This document shows, piece by piece, positions 47,501-59,500 of a DNA stretch of 64,000 nt; the stretch's first letter is position 1; each line of letters begins with the position of its first letter. Origin of the DNA: Rhynchonema sp. JSB1_4 (taxonomy: Eukaryota; Nematoda; Chromadorea; Monhysterida; Xyalidae); NCBI GenBank assembly GCA_030248065.1, contig JASAMV010009212.1:78649-142648 (forward strand), written 5' to 3'. A model generated the notes under the pieces. The model was not told the origin of the DNA. It was given only the letters and a program-made list of their open reading frames with translations, and made no database searches. Both the position numbers and the translations under genes were made by a program.

Positions 47501-50500
47501 TACACCAATCACACGGGTGTCTGGGCGCACTTGTGCGTTTGTGCCGATGGACTGATTGAATATCAAGATCTCATCACTGAGCAGCCACTTTGTGGAATTG
47601 GTATAAATTTCATCTTTATTCTTCTTTTTCCAACTTTCCCTTCCGTCCATTTTTTGGCCTCAACTCAAGCAAACTGTCAGGGCTGCAAACAAACGTTTCG
47701 CAAATGTGATCTTCATATTCCTAAGCCCAATTGCTTGCCTGAACCCAAGCCTAAACAGAACGCGATAAAACTCCATCAAGTCCCATGAGTAAATGCACAA
47801 ACAATTTACCTCCAATTGCGCAGAGGCCGATTGTGGTCCGAAGGAGGAGCTGGCAGTGCTGGATGATGGCACCAAACGTTGTCTACACGTCACACAGCAG
47901 GGCGGGGACTTCTTGACCGCGCTCAGAGCGTGCAACAACACCGGCAACCCCGTGGTCACGGTCAAATCGCAACAGGAATGGGACTACTTTCACACACTGA
48001 GGTGCGATTCATACGCTCCAACTCTTGATTTCTCAAAATGTTATTTTTGTCTTATAACGAGAATTTCGCAGAATGAAAGCACGACAAAATGATCCCACAT
48101 TGGATGCTATCTGGATCGGTCTGCGCTACGTACCACAAACATTGAACTACCTGTACGCTGATGGGACACCATACACCAACAAATCGTGGCTGCCGACCAA
48201 TTTCGAACCGGTATACACGAACATTACGGATATAATTTTTTAAATATGTGTTTATTGTGATCGAAGTAGGCTTTATTTACCATGTCGCACGAGTATTCAC
48301 ACCACAACCGATAGTAACGTACATAGTATAGTCCGTCCACCAGCTCATGGCACTTTGTGTTGCTGCTGGCTGGTTTGTTCCCTTCCTCCACGTTCTAATG
48401 AAAGAGAAATTGCGTGTGAGCGATTTTGCAAAAAAAACTGAAAAAATAATAATACGTGTCGAAAACGATTGAATTCGATCAAATTTAAAATTAAATTAAA
48501 TTAAAATCTATAAAACACGTCGATTTCATAAAAATAGCAATTTAGGAGCAAAAATAATTTTTTTCGGAAACTCAATTTCTCTTTCATTAGAATGTGGCGG
48601 AAGGGAACAAACCAGCCAGCAGCAACACAAAGTGCCATGAGCTGGTGGACGGACTATACTGTATGTTTAACCTTGTATAAGGAGGACACAATCCACACAC
48701 CAACCCATCCCTTCCCACCGTAACCTATCCGTCATGTGCTCAGTAACCCACCCCTTACGTGCCGTAATCCATTCAGACGTTCCACGAGAACTATCCGATG
48801 CCGATGAATCCACTTGACCAACGGTATTGCATTGCGAGTACATTCGGCAATCAGTACAACTGGAAGTTTGAAGGTTGTGCTGAGAACGCGCGTATGGCTG
48901 TCTGCTATGGACCACCACGTGAGGGTTCTTGTGTAATTTCTGTTTTTTTGTGAATCAGTATTTCGAAGTTACAATAATGCCCCAAAAACCATATTGAAAC
49001 GTCACAGGTTTCTGCATGGCCACCGGCGAATGGCCAAAAACACGAGAGAACGAGTACCATCAGATCATCTGTGGCGCGGGACTAGGATACTCAAAGTTCC
49101 GACTTTGTCAGCAGGGTGGACTCTGGGCGGATCCGATGCACTACTGTTTCGCGTGGGTTAGTCAGTTTTCAACGCCCAAGGTACTAACACAGCATGTATC
49201 AACATAAGGAATGTCAGAAAAAACAAAAGAAAGAGAAAAGCTTTTAAAAAATCGTTCTCGCCGTCAGGTTGGCGATTCGTGTTTGTATGGCGAATTGTGT
49301 CAACTGGATTCGGTCTGCGTCGGCAACGCAGCTGGCAAAACATGTGAATGTCCACTGGGCAAGACTGAGTACTTGGCCGATCCCACAACCAATAGGACGG
49401 GATGCAAGGTTTGATCAGGGCTTACTTCGCAGAAAATCAGCCATTTGGTTAAATGAAAAGTTGCTGAAAACACACAAATGAAGGTTGTATTACGTGGGTT
49501 TTGATGAACGTTTAGGTGACCGAATCGTACGTGGGCGAGACGTGTGTGAACGGTGAAACGTGCATGGGACGGTCAACTTGTGATTCGTCGTTGGTTGGTA
49601 CTTTTTTTGTTAGTCTTTACATTTTTGACGCTCGAAAGGCGGCAGTTGGAGAATCAAAATTTTACCGCGTGCGCTCCCCGCATATACACCGAATGTGGAA
49701 CATTTTCCCGTTTTTGAGAAAGTAGAGCAACTGTATAAGTTGAACATCGTGGGTGAAATGTTTCGTCTTAGAAATGAGGTCCTGGCAAACTTGAACTGCT
49801 TTACTACCAACATTCGAACAACCAGAATTCGAAAGAAAAACAAAACTATAACTAATGAACAAAAAAACATCAGCACAACAGCAAAGCATTACAGTCTAGG
49901 TACCTTAAAGTGACTTGTTTTGGCATTTTCAATCACTAAAAGGGCTGTCCCCTCATAGAGTGTTGGACAATACATATCGGGGATCTACGGCCAGTCACTA
50001 CTGTATGTATATGCGGAGGGCATCACAAAAAAAGCGTAAAGTAAAAATCGCATGAAGAAGACACACTGTATTTAGACTGTGTTGTATTGTATCGGTACTG
50101 TATTCACCGATGTGCAGGTATGCACGTGTCCATGCACACTGACACCCGCCAACGACACGGCGAATCCAGGCAAACAGATCTGTCTGCCGGACATGTCGTA
50201 TGTCGGGGATTACTGTATCGATGGACAAGAGTGTCAGGGTGGCTCGGAATGTCTGGATGGTGTCAGATGTCAATGTCCCGACAATACGCTGCCACAAGTG
50301 GACACCAATGGCAATATGGGTTGTGTCGCGCGACCGCCGTGTGAGAAAGATGGTACGCTTGGAATCCGATTCTAAAAGTTACATACCGTACTTTGATCCA
50401 TCAAAAATTAATTAGAAAGAGGGCGATAAGAAAGATACACACATACATACATTGAGCCGTACCAACCTTGCGGGCAAACCCTGGGACCACTGCGAGAACG

Positions 50501-53500
50501 ACTGGGCACAGGCACATTTGAAACAACTTTTTACGCCGGTTGAAATTATGCTCAAACTCTATCGCAAAATACGGGTCAATGATGGTTTTAGTCGTATGTA
50601 GTCCAATCGTAGTAGTGGTAGTTTCTGCCCTCGAAGTTGATAGTGCGGGCCAATATCATTCATACGAAATGTGTGATTGCCAGACAATATCATGGCAACT
50701 TTTGTGAATGATCAAGTACAGTTGCAACAAGCGTCGCGCTGCTTGCTTGACACAATCAATCCGATCACCAGTTGCTTGTTGATTATCATATTTGATACCA
50801 GTGACACGATCCCTCGATCCCCCCACAGGTATCTGGCTCAAAACGCACGCCAACCGCACGCGTGTGCTCAACTGTGAGGCCACACTAGTTACCGGACGTC
50901 GATTCCGGTTCTGCAATGCGGACGGCACCTGGGGTCCGATTGACGCGAGCACATGTCAAGCGTATGTGAATCACTCGTGTGCAAATGGCCAAATCTGTGT
51001 TGGCAACAGTGAATGCGATGCAACTAGCAAACTGTGTGCGTGTCCCAGTGATAGGAGTGTGTTGACGGATCCCAATGTTGGAGCTCAGGTATGTATACCG
51101 TACCATTGTGTTTCCGATGGTTAATTTACGTCACATGTGCCCGTGGTATCAAATTTGATTTGCTCAGTCATTTGGTCAAGGCTGGTCCGACCCAATCACC
51201 AACTTTGATGCGCTGCATTGTGATCTTAGAATTGTCGTTGATTGAAGAAGTATTCTATCCACTTAAAAATGGGTACTGATAAAGCATGCATGGGGTACCG
51301 ATGGGCAGGATAACAAGTATGACATTGCTTGCCGATCGCATTCTAATGGGTGTTCCACACGACCGATTTCAAAAATGCAAATGAATCCCCCACTCAGGTG
51401 TGTGTGCCCAACCACATGCAAGTTGGTGACTCGTGCGCCTTGGATGCGACCTCGTGTGGTTGGGGCTCCTACTGTGACGCAACGGACAATCTGTGCAAGT
51501 GCAATCTCAACACGCATATTGTCGCGCATGACTTGGGCATCGATTTCTGCTCGGAAAGTCTGTGTTGTACATTTATTTTTAATATTTCAGGCCCTAATAT
51601 AGCCCGTGCATAAACATGCGGTAATACCTGAACCGGGCATTACCAAGCTTTGTGTGTCGCATAGTGGCTGACGTTTCTGTACGAAGCTTCTCGGCCCAGA
51701 TAATGAGCTACACATATGAACTCTTTGCTTATCGCGCGTCTATGCTATAACACACAGCAATTTACCACACCTTTCTCATCAATATCATAAACCATTCTTA
51801 ATTCCTTTATCCAGAACCGGCCTGTCCTGGCACCGAGCTTCTGGTCGGTAACGTACAGTACCGGGTGCAATTCTAGGCTGAAAGTTGAAGTCGCGTGCAC
51901 GCGCGTGCACGCGCGTGCGAAACAGTGCAAAGTATAGGCAAAAGTCGAAGTAACTTCGCGTGCCCGCGCGTGCACGCACGTGCACGCGCGCGCGCGCGAG
52001 GTTTCGCGCGCGCGCCGGCGCGCCCCCCCTCTTTCCTCTACAGGGAGCGCGCGCGCGCGCGCGCCCCGCGCCCCCCCCACCCCCCGCGACTTCAACTTCC
52101 CTAGAACACGTAACTGTATGTCACACACTACGCGCAGCAGCCAACTGGGCGGACACGTATGCCGCTGGATGTTTGGCACATGTTAGCACCAGTGACCATT
52201 GGGAAGAATTCGTCATGTCACGGTGAGTGAGTTGGGAAGTGTTCGGGGTCTGATCATACCCTTATGATCGGTATCCAGGTATCGGATCTACTGTACGTAA
52301 CTTAATCACGTCACGTGACGTTTTTGAATTGACAGTAACAAGTGTCATGTAGATGCCAGTACAATTTTGATCAGTGTGAAAAAATGTTCCCAGACATCTA
52401 TGATAATCCGCTTACACTGGTGGAATCAGTAAATCTCAAAAATGTCCTTTTCCTAAAAAAACAGTCACGTATCCAAGGTGCCAGCTGGATTAGTTAGGAT
52501 CCGACATCAAGTTTGATACCGGGTTTTTAAAGCATTGAATACCAGCATATGTTAAGTTTGTACCAATATGTCCCATCACAGACTGGAACTCTCGCCCGAG
52601 ACTACGAACGCGGACTCCATGTGGATGAGCGCTGGTCACAATTCGGGAACTTTCTACTTCCACAATGCATCCACTACGTTTGACCCGAACCACGCATCAA
52701 ATGATTGGATCCCATGGCTTGGCGGCAGCCCGGACACCACAGCTGGGGATTGTGTGGTGACAAAGAAGGCCGATGGGTACAAATGGAGATTTGTTGATTG
52801 TGCCGAAACACATGCTGGTCGGTTGGGAAAGGAAAGGGAATGTAAAATGTTTCAAACGTCAGGTCAACGCGCCGAGCTTTTTGTGCCTGTCAATGGTTCT
52901 GTTGAGGATACTCACGGCCAAGTCGGCTTTTGCACTAACTATGATTTGTGCACCGCTCAGATTGGATGCACAAATGTACCAAAGTCATTCACACCAAGCA
53001 AGCTCCCTGTAAAAAAATAGAATTCACCACCTGCCTAACCCCAATTTCAGGCGCGTGCACCCCGGGCAGTGGCGCACGCACCCAGTGTCCCAACAGCGGT
53101 GTCTGGCCGCGTACGAGTGAGAATGCCACCCATGGCACCCTTGTCGTGTCCGGCTGTATGCAACGCGACTGCAAACAGGACACACAGGGCTGCTGGGGAC
53201 TGGTGATCGACTCCGGTTGTGCTCTGTACGTCAATGAAACTTGTGAAAAAGCGGGTGCCTGTAAGGGCAATAGCTTCTGTCAACCACCGGAGGAGGATCA
53301 TTCTACAAGGCAGTGTCGATGCTCGGCTGGCTGGAAACAAAATCTCAGGTTCGTTGCATTATTGCAGATTTCTACAGTTTCTAAATCCACCGATGTTAAA
53401 AATATAGAAAAACTGAGCGGAACAGATTTTATCGCCAAAGTTCTGATAGCAGAATTGACGAAAATGCCGATTGCCGACCACGTCAATATAAAGTGGACAG

Positions 53501-56500
53501 ACTGTACTCCATTTTGCCTTGCCAATTCAGGACGGTAGACAGCAAGTACGATTGTCGCGACCCCGAGCCGCACATCAACCAATCCTGTCAGTTGGGCCAG
53601 TCCTGTCGCGGCGGGTCAGTGTGCAACGGTACCCACTGTGTGTGTCCCGTTGGCAAATCGCCAATTTTCGAACCCGACACCTCCAAATGGGTGTGTCTGG
53701 CCAACCAGGCCTACGTGACCGACAACTGTGAGAATGGGGAGGCCTGTCAGGGCGGCTCCATCTGTATCGGCAACTATCAATGTCGATGTCCGAAAGGCAA
53801 GCGGCCCATCCGGGACTCGTCAGTGTCTGAAGAGCGCTACATCTGCACCCCAGATGACTCATACGAAGGGGAGAGTTGTGCGTCAGAGCAGATCTGTCGC
53901 GGTGGCTCGGTGTGTGTGGCAGCAAGTGGCGACTGTGAATGTCCGGCTGGACAGGAACCACAAATGGATGCCTGTTTGAACAAGGCGCTTTGTGTCACCG
54001 CCAGCTCGGTGCCGGGAGAGACCTGTGCAAATGGGGAGATATGTTTGGGCGGTAGCTCGTGTGTCGCAGGTTGGTGGCTGCCTTGATGATTCACGAATGC
54101 ATGTAAAATGTGTTCTCGTGAGCTCGTTTTGCAGTATTTTCTTCTGTTGATTTCAAAACCGAAGATTGTGGTTTTGATTAGCGTAAAACGCATTTTAGCT
54201 TTCCTGACTGGTTTGAAACATTCAAGCTAAACCCAAAACCAATTTTTAAACCCGAACTGTCAGTGAATTTCCAAAGATACCTGTACCAAAGAACACTGCG
54301 ACCTGTACCCAAGCTCGCCGTCGATGACCGACATCCTAATGGCGTTGATGGTTGTGAAGTGCACATGACATGTGAACAGCTGATGTTAACAACATCATGT
54401 TATCACACAGGCACATGTGAGTGCGAAGCGGATGAGACGAATCTGAACGATGTTTGCGTTGGTGAGCTGGCGATGGTATGGGACGCGTGCACCGCGTACA
54501 ATCCGTGCAGTCCATTGACTGATTCGACGTGTGTTGACGGCCGGTGCATCTGTGAACGACCGCGGTACTACAGCAACGACAGTGGATTCTGCAATATGAA
54601 TGTGTCATTGCAGCAGGTACTTATACTATACCGAGCGACACGCTCTGGATGAACACTTTTGGAGTACAAGCCCTGATGACGGCCTGGTGCACCGCTCGTA
54701 TGGAAAACCGCATTTTTTGTGCAAGCTGAATCATGCTGCTCATTTTCTTGGCGGCCTCTTTCCACTTGTGCTCACAGACTGGCGGTGCTCCTGGTCATCG
54801 TCAGTACTGGTCTTGTGTCAACCCACCAACTGCCTAACCATCTGATGTTTCACATCAGGACATGTCCTTTGCACTATACAACGAGCCGTGTAGCACGCGC
54901 AAGATGTGCGAACCAATGGAAATGACATTGTGCATTGAGGACAAATGTCAATGTCATCCAACAAGGGAATTCAGGGAAAGTATGTGCATGCTGCCTGGTG
55001 AGTGCACCAATCCCGATCACCAGTACGACTGGGACCAAAGACGATGCCGGTGGGTCTAGGACAGCTTTGCTAGATATCGCACTTGGGAATCCGCCTTGGG
55101 CAAGTGAATTCTTTGGATTTTGCCACGTGCCATAACATATCACCAGTGATCAGCGTAAAAGTATACCTATGGTTCCCGAGACACAGAATGAACGTCTTTT
55201 AGGATGGTCGTCAGTATTCATATTCGTTCATGCAACATGTCGCTTAAGCAAGGCTGGCCCGATCCGATCACCGAGTTTAATGTGCCAGCCGGTCAGTATT
55301 CACACACTGATTTGTACACACAGATATCCGGTGGCCGGCGAAGCGTGTGAGGACATGTGCGAACCGCAGTACATAATGTGCAAAGACAAACCAGACGGGA
55401 AAACGTGTGGCATACCGTTCTATATGGAAACGTGTCGCGACAAATGTGTGAATGACACCAGCATGCAGTGTGATCGGGACACTGTAAGTTGGAGGCTGTG
55501 TTATCGTAACCCAGAAACCACAGTAACCTACATCTTTATCCATTTCAGAAAATTTGTTTGTGCCAACCCGGCTACGTTTTCGACGCTGCCGCCAATAATT
55601 GCATCGAAAAGGTCGGCGTGCCGGGTGACCGGTGCTCAATAGTGACCAAAACGTGCGTAAATGGCGCAACTTGTGATCGCGCCACCGGCTTCCCGTACTA
55701 CTGTAGATGCGCTGCTGGATATGCACCCAGAGTGAGTTTGAAAGTACAGAAGCTGCCCTTTCTTCGGTGACGGCGGGAAACGGCATTTTCTGTCGCCACT
55801 ATATCAAGAACATTCAGTGAGTGTCGAAAAAGACGAATGACAGTTCGCCTACCGAAGAATAGATCGCCCACGCTTAGCATCAAACTGATATCCATGCACA
55901 ACCGCGGCCGAGATCTGGCGTCACAAAAAGGTTTCCATGTTTATTGGATCAGCCACTGCGTATTTATATGCAGGTCATGCCTGCGTACACAAGAAAAAAT
56001 ACTGGTGAAGCATTATGATGCACGCTGCATCATGAGGCGTCAAAAAGGTTCGGTTGGTTTTTTTTTGCTTCAAAAAGCTTGCATCATAAAAAGAATAAAA
56101 AGAGAATATCGAATAAAAAGAGATCGGAACCAGGCATGGGAACAATACCGATATTTTTTACCCAAGCCAATACCCAATACCTAGTGTCCAGTGGGTCAGT
56201 AATTTATATTTTTGGAAAAAAACCGTTTTTTTCAAGCAAATGGCCAACCTGTACTCAAGGAATTCAGGAAACACCTACCTACTTTCAGGCAGTTGTTTGC
56301 TGGTTTTACAGCCTAACAAGTGCCGCGTGTGTATCGTAGGCTTGAAAACGCCTTCTTTTCACCTGCTTTAGCTTTGAAATCTATCTGGCTCCGAAAAAAA
56401 CCGTTTTTACCATATAAACACCTTTTTTGGGACTTCTCCAGAAGTTTCCGAAATAAGGTGTTAAGAAGAACAACACACGTCCTGTGGAGCCCATCGAGCG

Positions 56501-59500
56501 GCTTTATAAACACCTTTTATGGGAAATTTCTCAAGTATCCGAAACAAGGTAATAAGAAGAACAACACACGCCCTGTGGAGCACAGCAGCCCAGCGGGCGA
56601 CATATGTATAAACATCTTTTATGGGAAATTTCGCAGCAATATATGAACAGAAGTTTTTTGAATCACGCGTTTTGAAGAACTACACATGTACTTTGGAGCA
56701 CAACAGCCCAGCGGGCGGCTTATAAGCACCTCTTATGGGAAATTTCTCAAGTTTCCGAAATAAGGTGTTAAGAAGAACAACACACGTCCTGTGGAGCCCA
56801 TCGAGCGGCTTTATAAACACCTTTTATGGGAAATTTCTCAAGTATCCGAAACAAGGTAATAAGAAGAACAACCACCTGTGGACACAGCAGCCCAGCGGGC
56901 GACATATGTTAACTCTTTTATGGGAAATTTCTCGTTTCCGAAATAAGGTGTTTTGAAGAACTACACATGCACTTTGGAGCGCAACAGCTCAGTGGGCGTC
57001 TTATAAACACCTTTTAGGGAAATTTCTCAAGTTTCCGAAATAAGGTGTTAAGAAGAACAACACACGTCCGATGGAGCACAACAGCCCAACGGGCGGCTTA
57101 TAAACACCTTTTATGGGAAATTTCTCAAGTTTCCGAAATAAGGTGTTAAGAAGAACAACACACGTCCTGTGGAGCCCATCGAGCGGCTTTATAAACATCT
57201 TTTATGGGAAATTTCTCAACCTTCCGAAATAAGGTGTTAAGAAGAACAAAACACGTCCTGTGGAGCCCATCGAGCGGCTTTATAAACACCTTTCATGGGA
57301 AATTTCTCAAGATTCCGAAATACGGTGTTTTGAAGAACTACACATGTACTTTGGAGCACAACAGCTCAGTGGACGGCTTATAAACACCTTTTATGGGAAA
57401 TTTCTCAAGTTTCCGAAATAAGGTGTTAAGAAGAACAACACAGTCCTATGGAGCACAACAGCCCAACGGGCGGCTTATAAACACCTTTTATGGGAAATTT
57501 CTCAAGCTTCCGAAATAAGGTGTTAAGAAGAACAACACACGTCCTGTGGAGCCCATCGAGCGGCTTTATAAACACCTTTTATGGGAAATTTCTCAAGTTT
57601 CCGAAATAAGGTGTTTTGAAGAACTACACATGTACTTTGGAACACAACAGCTCAGTGGGCGACTTATAAACACATTTTATGGGAAATTTCTCAAGTTTCC
57701 GAAATAAGGTGTTAAGAAGAACAACACACGTCCTATGGAGCACAACAGCCCAACGGGCGGCTTATAAACACCTTTTATGGGAAATTTCTCAAGTTTCCGA
57801 AATAAGGTGTTAAGAAGAACAACACACGTCCTGTGGAGCCCATCGAGCGGCTTTATAAACACCTTTTATGGGAAATTTCTCAAGTATCCGAAACAAGGTA
57901 ATAAGAAGAACAACACACGCCCTGTGGAGCACAGCAGCCCAGCGGGCGACATATGTATAAACATCTTTTATGGGAAATTTCGCAGCAATATATGAACAGA
58001 AGTTTTTTGAATCACGCGTTTTGAAGAACTACACATGTACTTTGGAGCACAACAGCCCAGCGGGCGGCTTATAAACACCTTTTATGGGAAATTTCTCAAG
58101 TTTCCGAAATAAGGTGTTAAGAAGAACAACACACGTCCTGTGGAGCCCATCGAGCGGCTTTATAAACACCTTTTATGGGAAATTTCTCGTTTCCGAAATA
58201 AGGTGTTTTGAAGAACTACACATGCACTTTGGAGCGCAACAGCTCAGTGGGCGTCTTATAAACACCTTTTAGGGAAATTTCTCAAGTTTCCGAAATAAGG
58301 TGTTAAGAAGAACAACACACGTCCGATGGAGCACAACAGCCCAACGGGCGGCTTATAAACACCTTTTATGGGAAATTTCTCAAGTTTCCGAAATAAGGTG
58401 TTAAGAAGAACAACACACGTCCTGTGGAGCCCATCGAAGGCGTTATAAACATCTTTTATGGGAAATTTCTCAAGCTTCCGAAATAAGGTGTTAAGAAGAA
58501 CAAAACACGTCCTGTGGAGCCCATCGAGCGGCTTTATTAACACCTTTCATGGGAAATTTCTCAAGATTCCGAAATACGGTGTTTTGAAGAACTACACATG
58601 TACTTTGGAGCACAACAGCTCAGTGGACGGCTTATAAACACCTTTTATGGGAAATTTCTCAAGTTTCCGAAATAAGGTGTTAAGAAGAACAACACAGTCC
58701 TATGGAGCACAACAGCCCAACGGGCGGCTTATAAACACCTTTTATGGGAAATTTCTCAAGCTTCCGAAATAAGGTGTTAAGAAGAACAACACACGTCCTG
58801 TGGAGCCCATCGAGCGGCTTTATAAACACCTTTTATGGGAAATTTCTCAAGTTTCCGAAATAAGGTGTTTTGAAGAACTACACATGTACTTTGGAACACA
58901 ACAGCTCAGTGGGCGACTTATAAACACATTTTATGGGAAATTTCTCAAGTTTCCGAAATAAGGTGTTAAGAAGAACAACACACGTCCTGTGGAGCCCATC
59001 GAGCGGCTTTATAAACATCTTTTATGGGAAATTTCTCAAGTTTCCGAAATAAGGTGTTTTGAAGAACTACACATGTACTTTGGAGCACAACAGCTCAGCG
59101 GGCGGCTTATAAACACCTTTTATGGGAAATTTCTCAAGTTTCCGAAATAAGGTGTTAAGAAGAACAACACACGTCCTGTGGAGCCCATCGAGCGGCTTTA
59201 TAAACATCTTTTATGGGAAATTTCTCAAGTTTCCGAAATAAGGTGTTTTGAAGAACTACACATGTACTTTGGAGCACCACAGCTCAGCGGGCGGCTTATA
59301 AACACCTTTTATGGGAAATTTCTCAAGTTTCCGAAATAAGGTGTTAAGAAGAACAACACACGTCCTATGGAGCACAACAGCCCAACGGGCGGCTTCATAA
59401 ACACCTTTTATGGAAAATTTCTCAAGTTTCCGAAATAAGGTGTTAAGAAGAACAACACACGTCCTGTTGAGCCCATCGAGCGGCTTTATAAACACCTTTT

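Noticed and set aside
51880..52190. Arg/Ala/Pro-rich long frames on both strands
   Set aside because: They arise from the alternating GC tract of the inserted element and have no independent coding support.
52818..53020. Extension of the lectin-2 exon to the stop near 53018
   Set aside because: No donor in the right phase exists there; the GTCGGT donor at 52818 keeps frame and aligns with lectin 1. It cannot be fully excluded as an alternative end.
55002..55007. GTGAGT as donor of exon 54859-55049
   Set aside because: A strong consensus, but it gives the wrong phase for exon 55324; GTGGGT at 55050 keeps frame and adds Cys-rich coding sequence.
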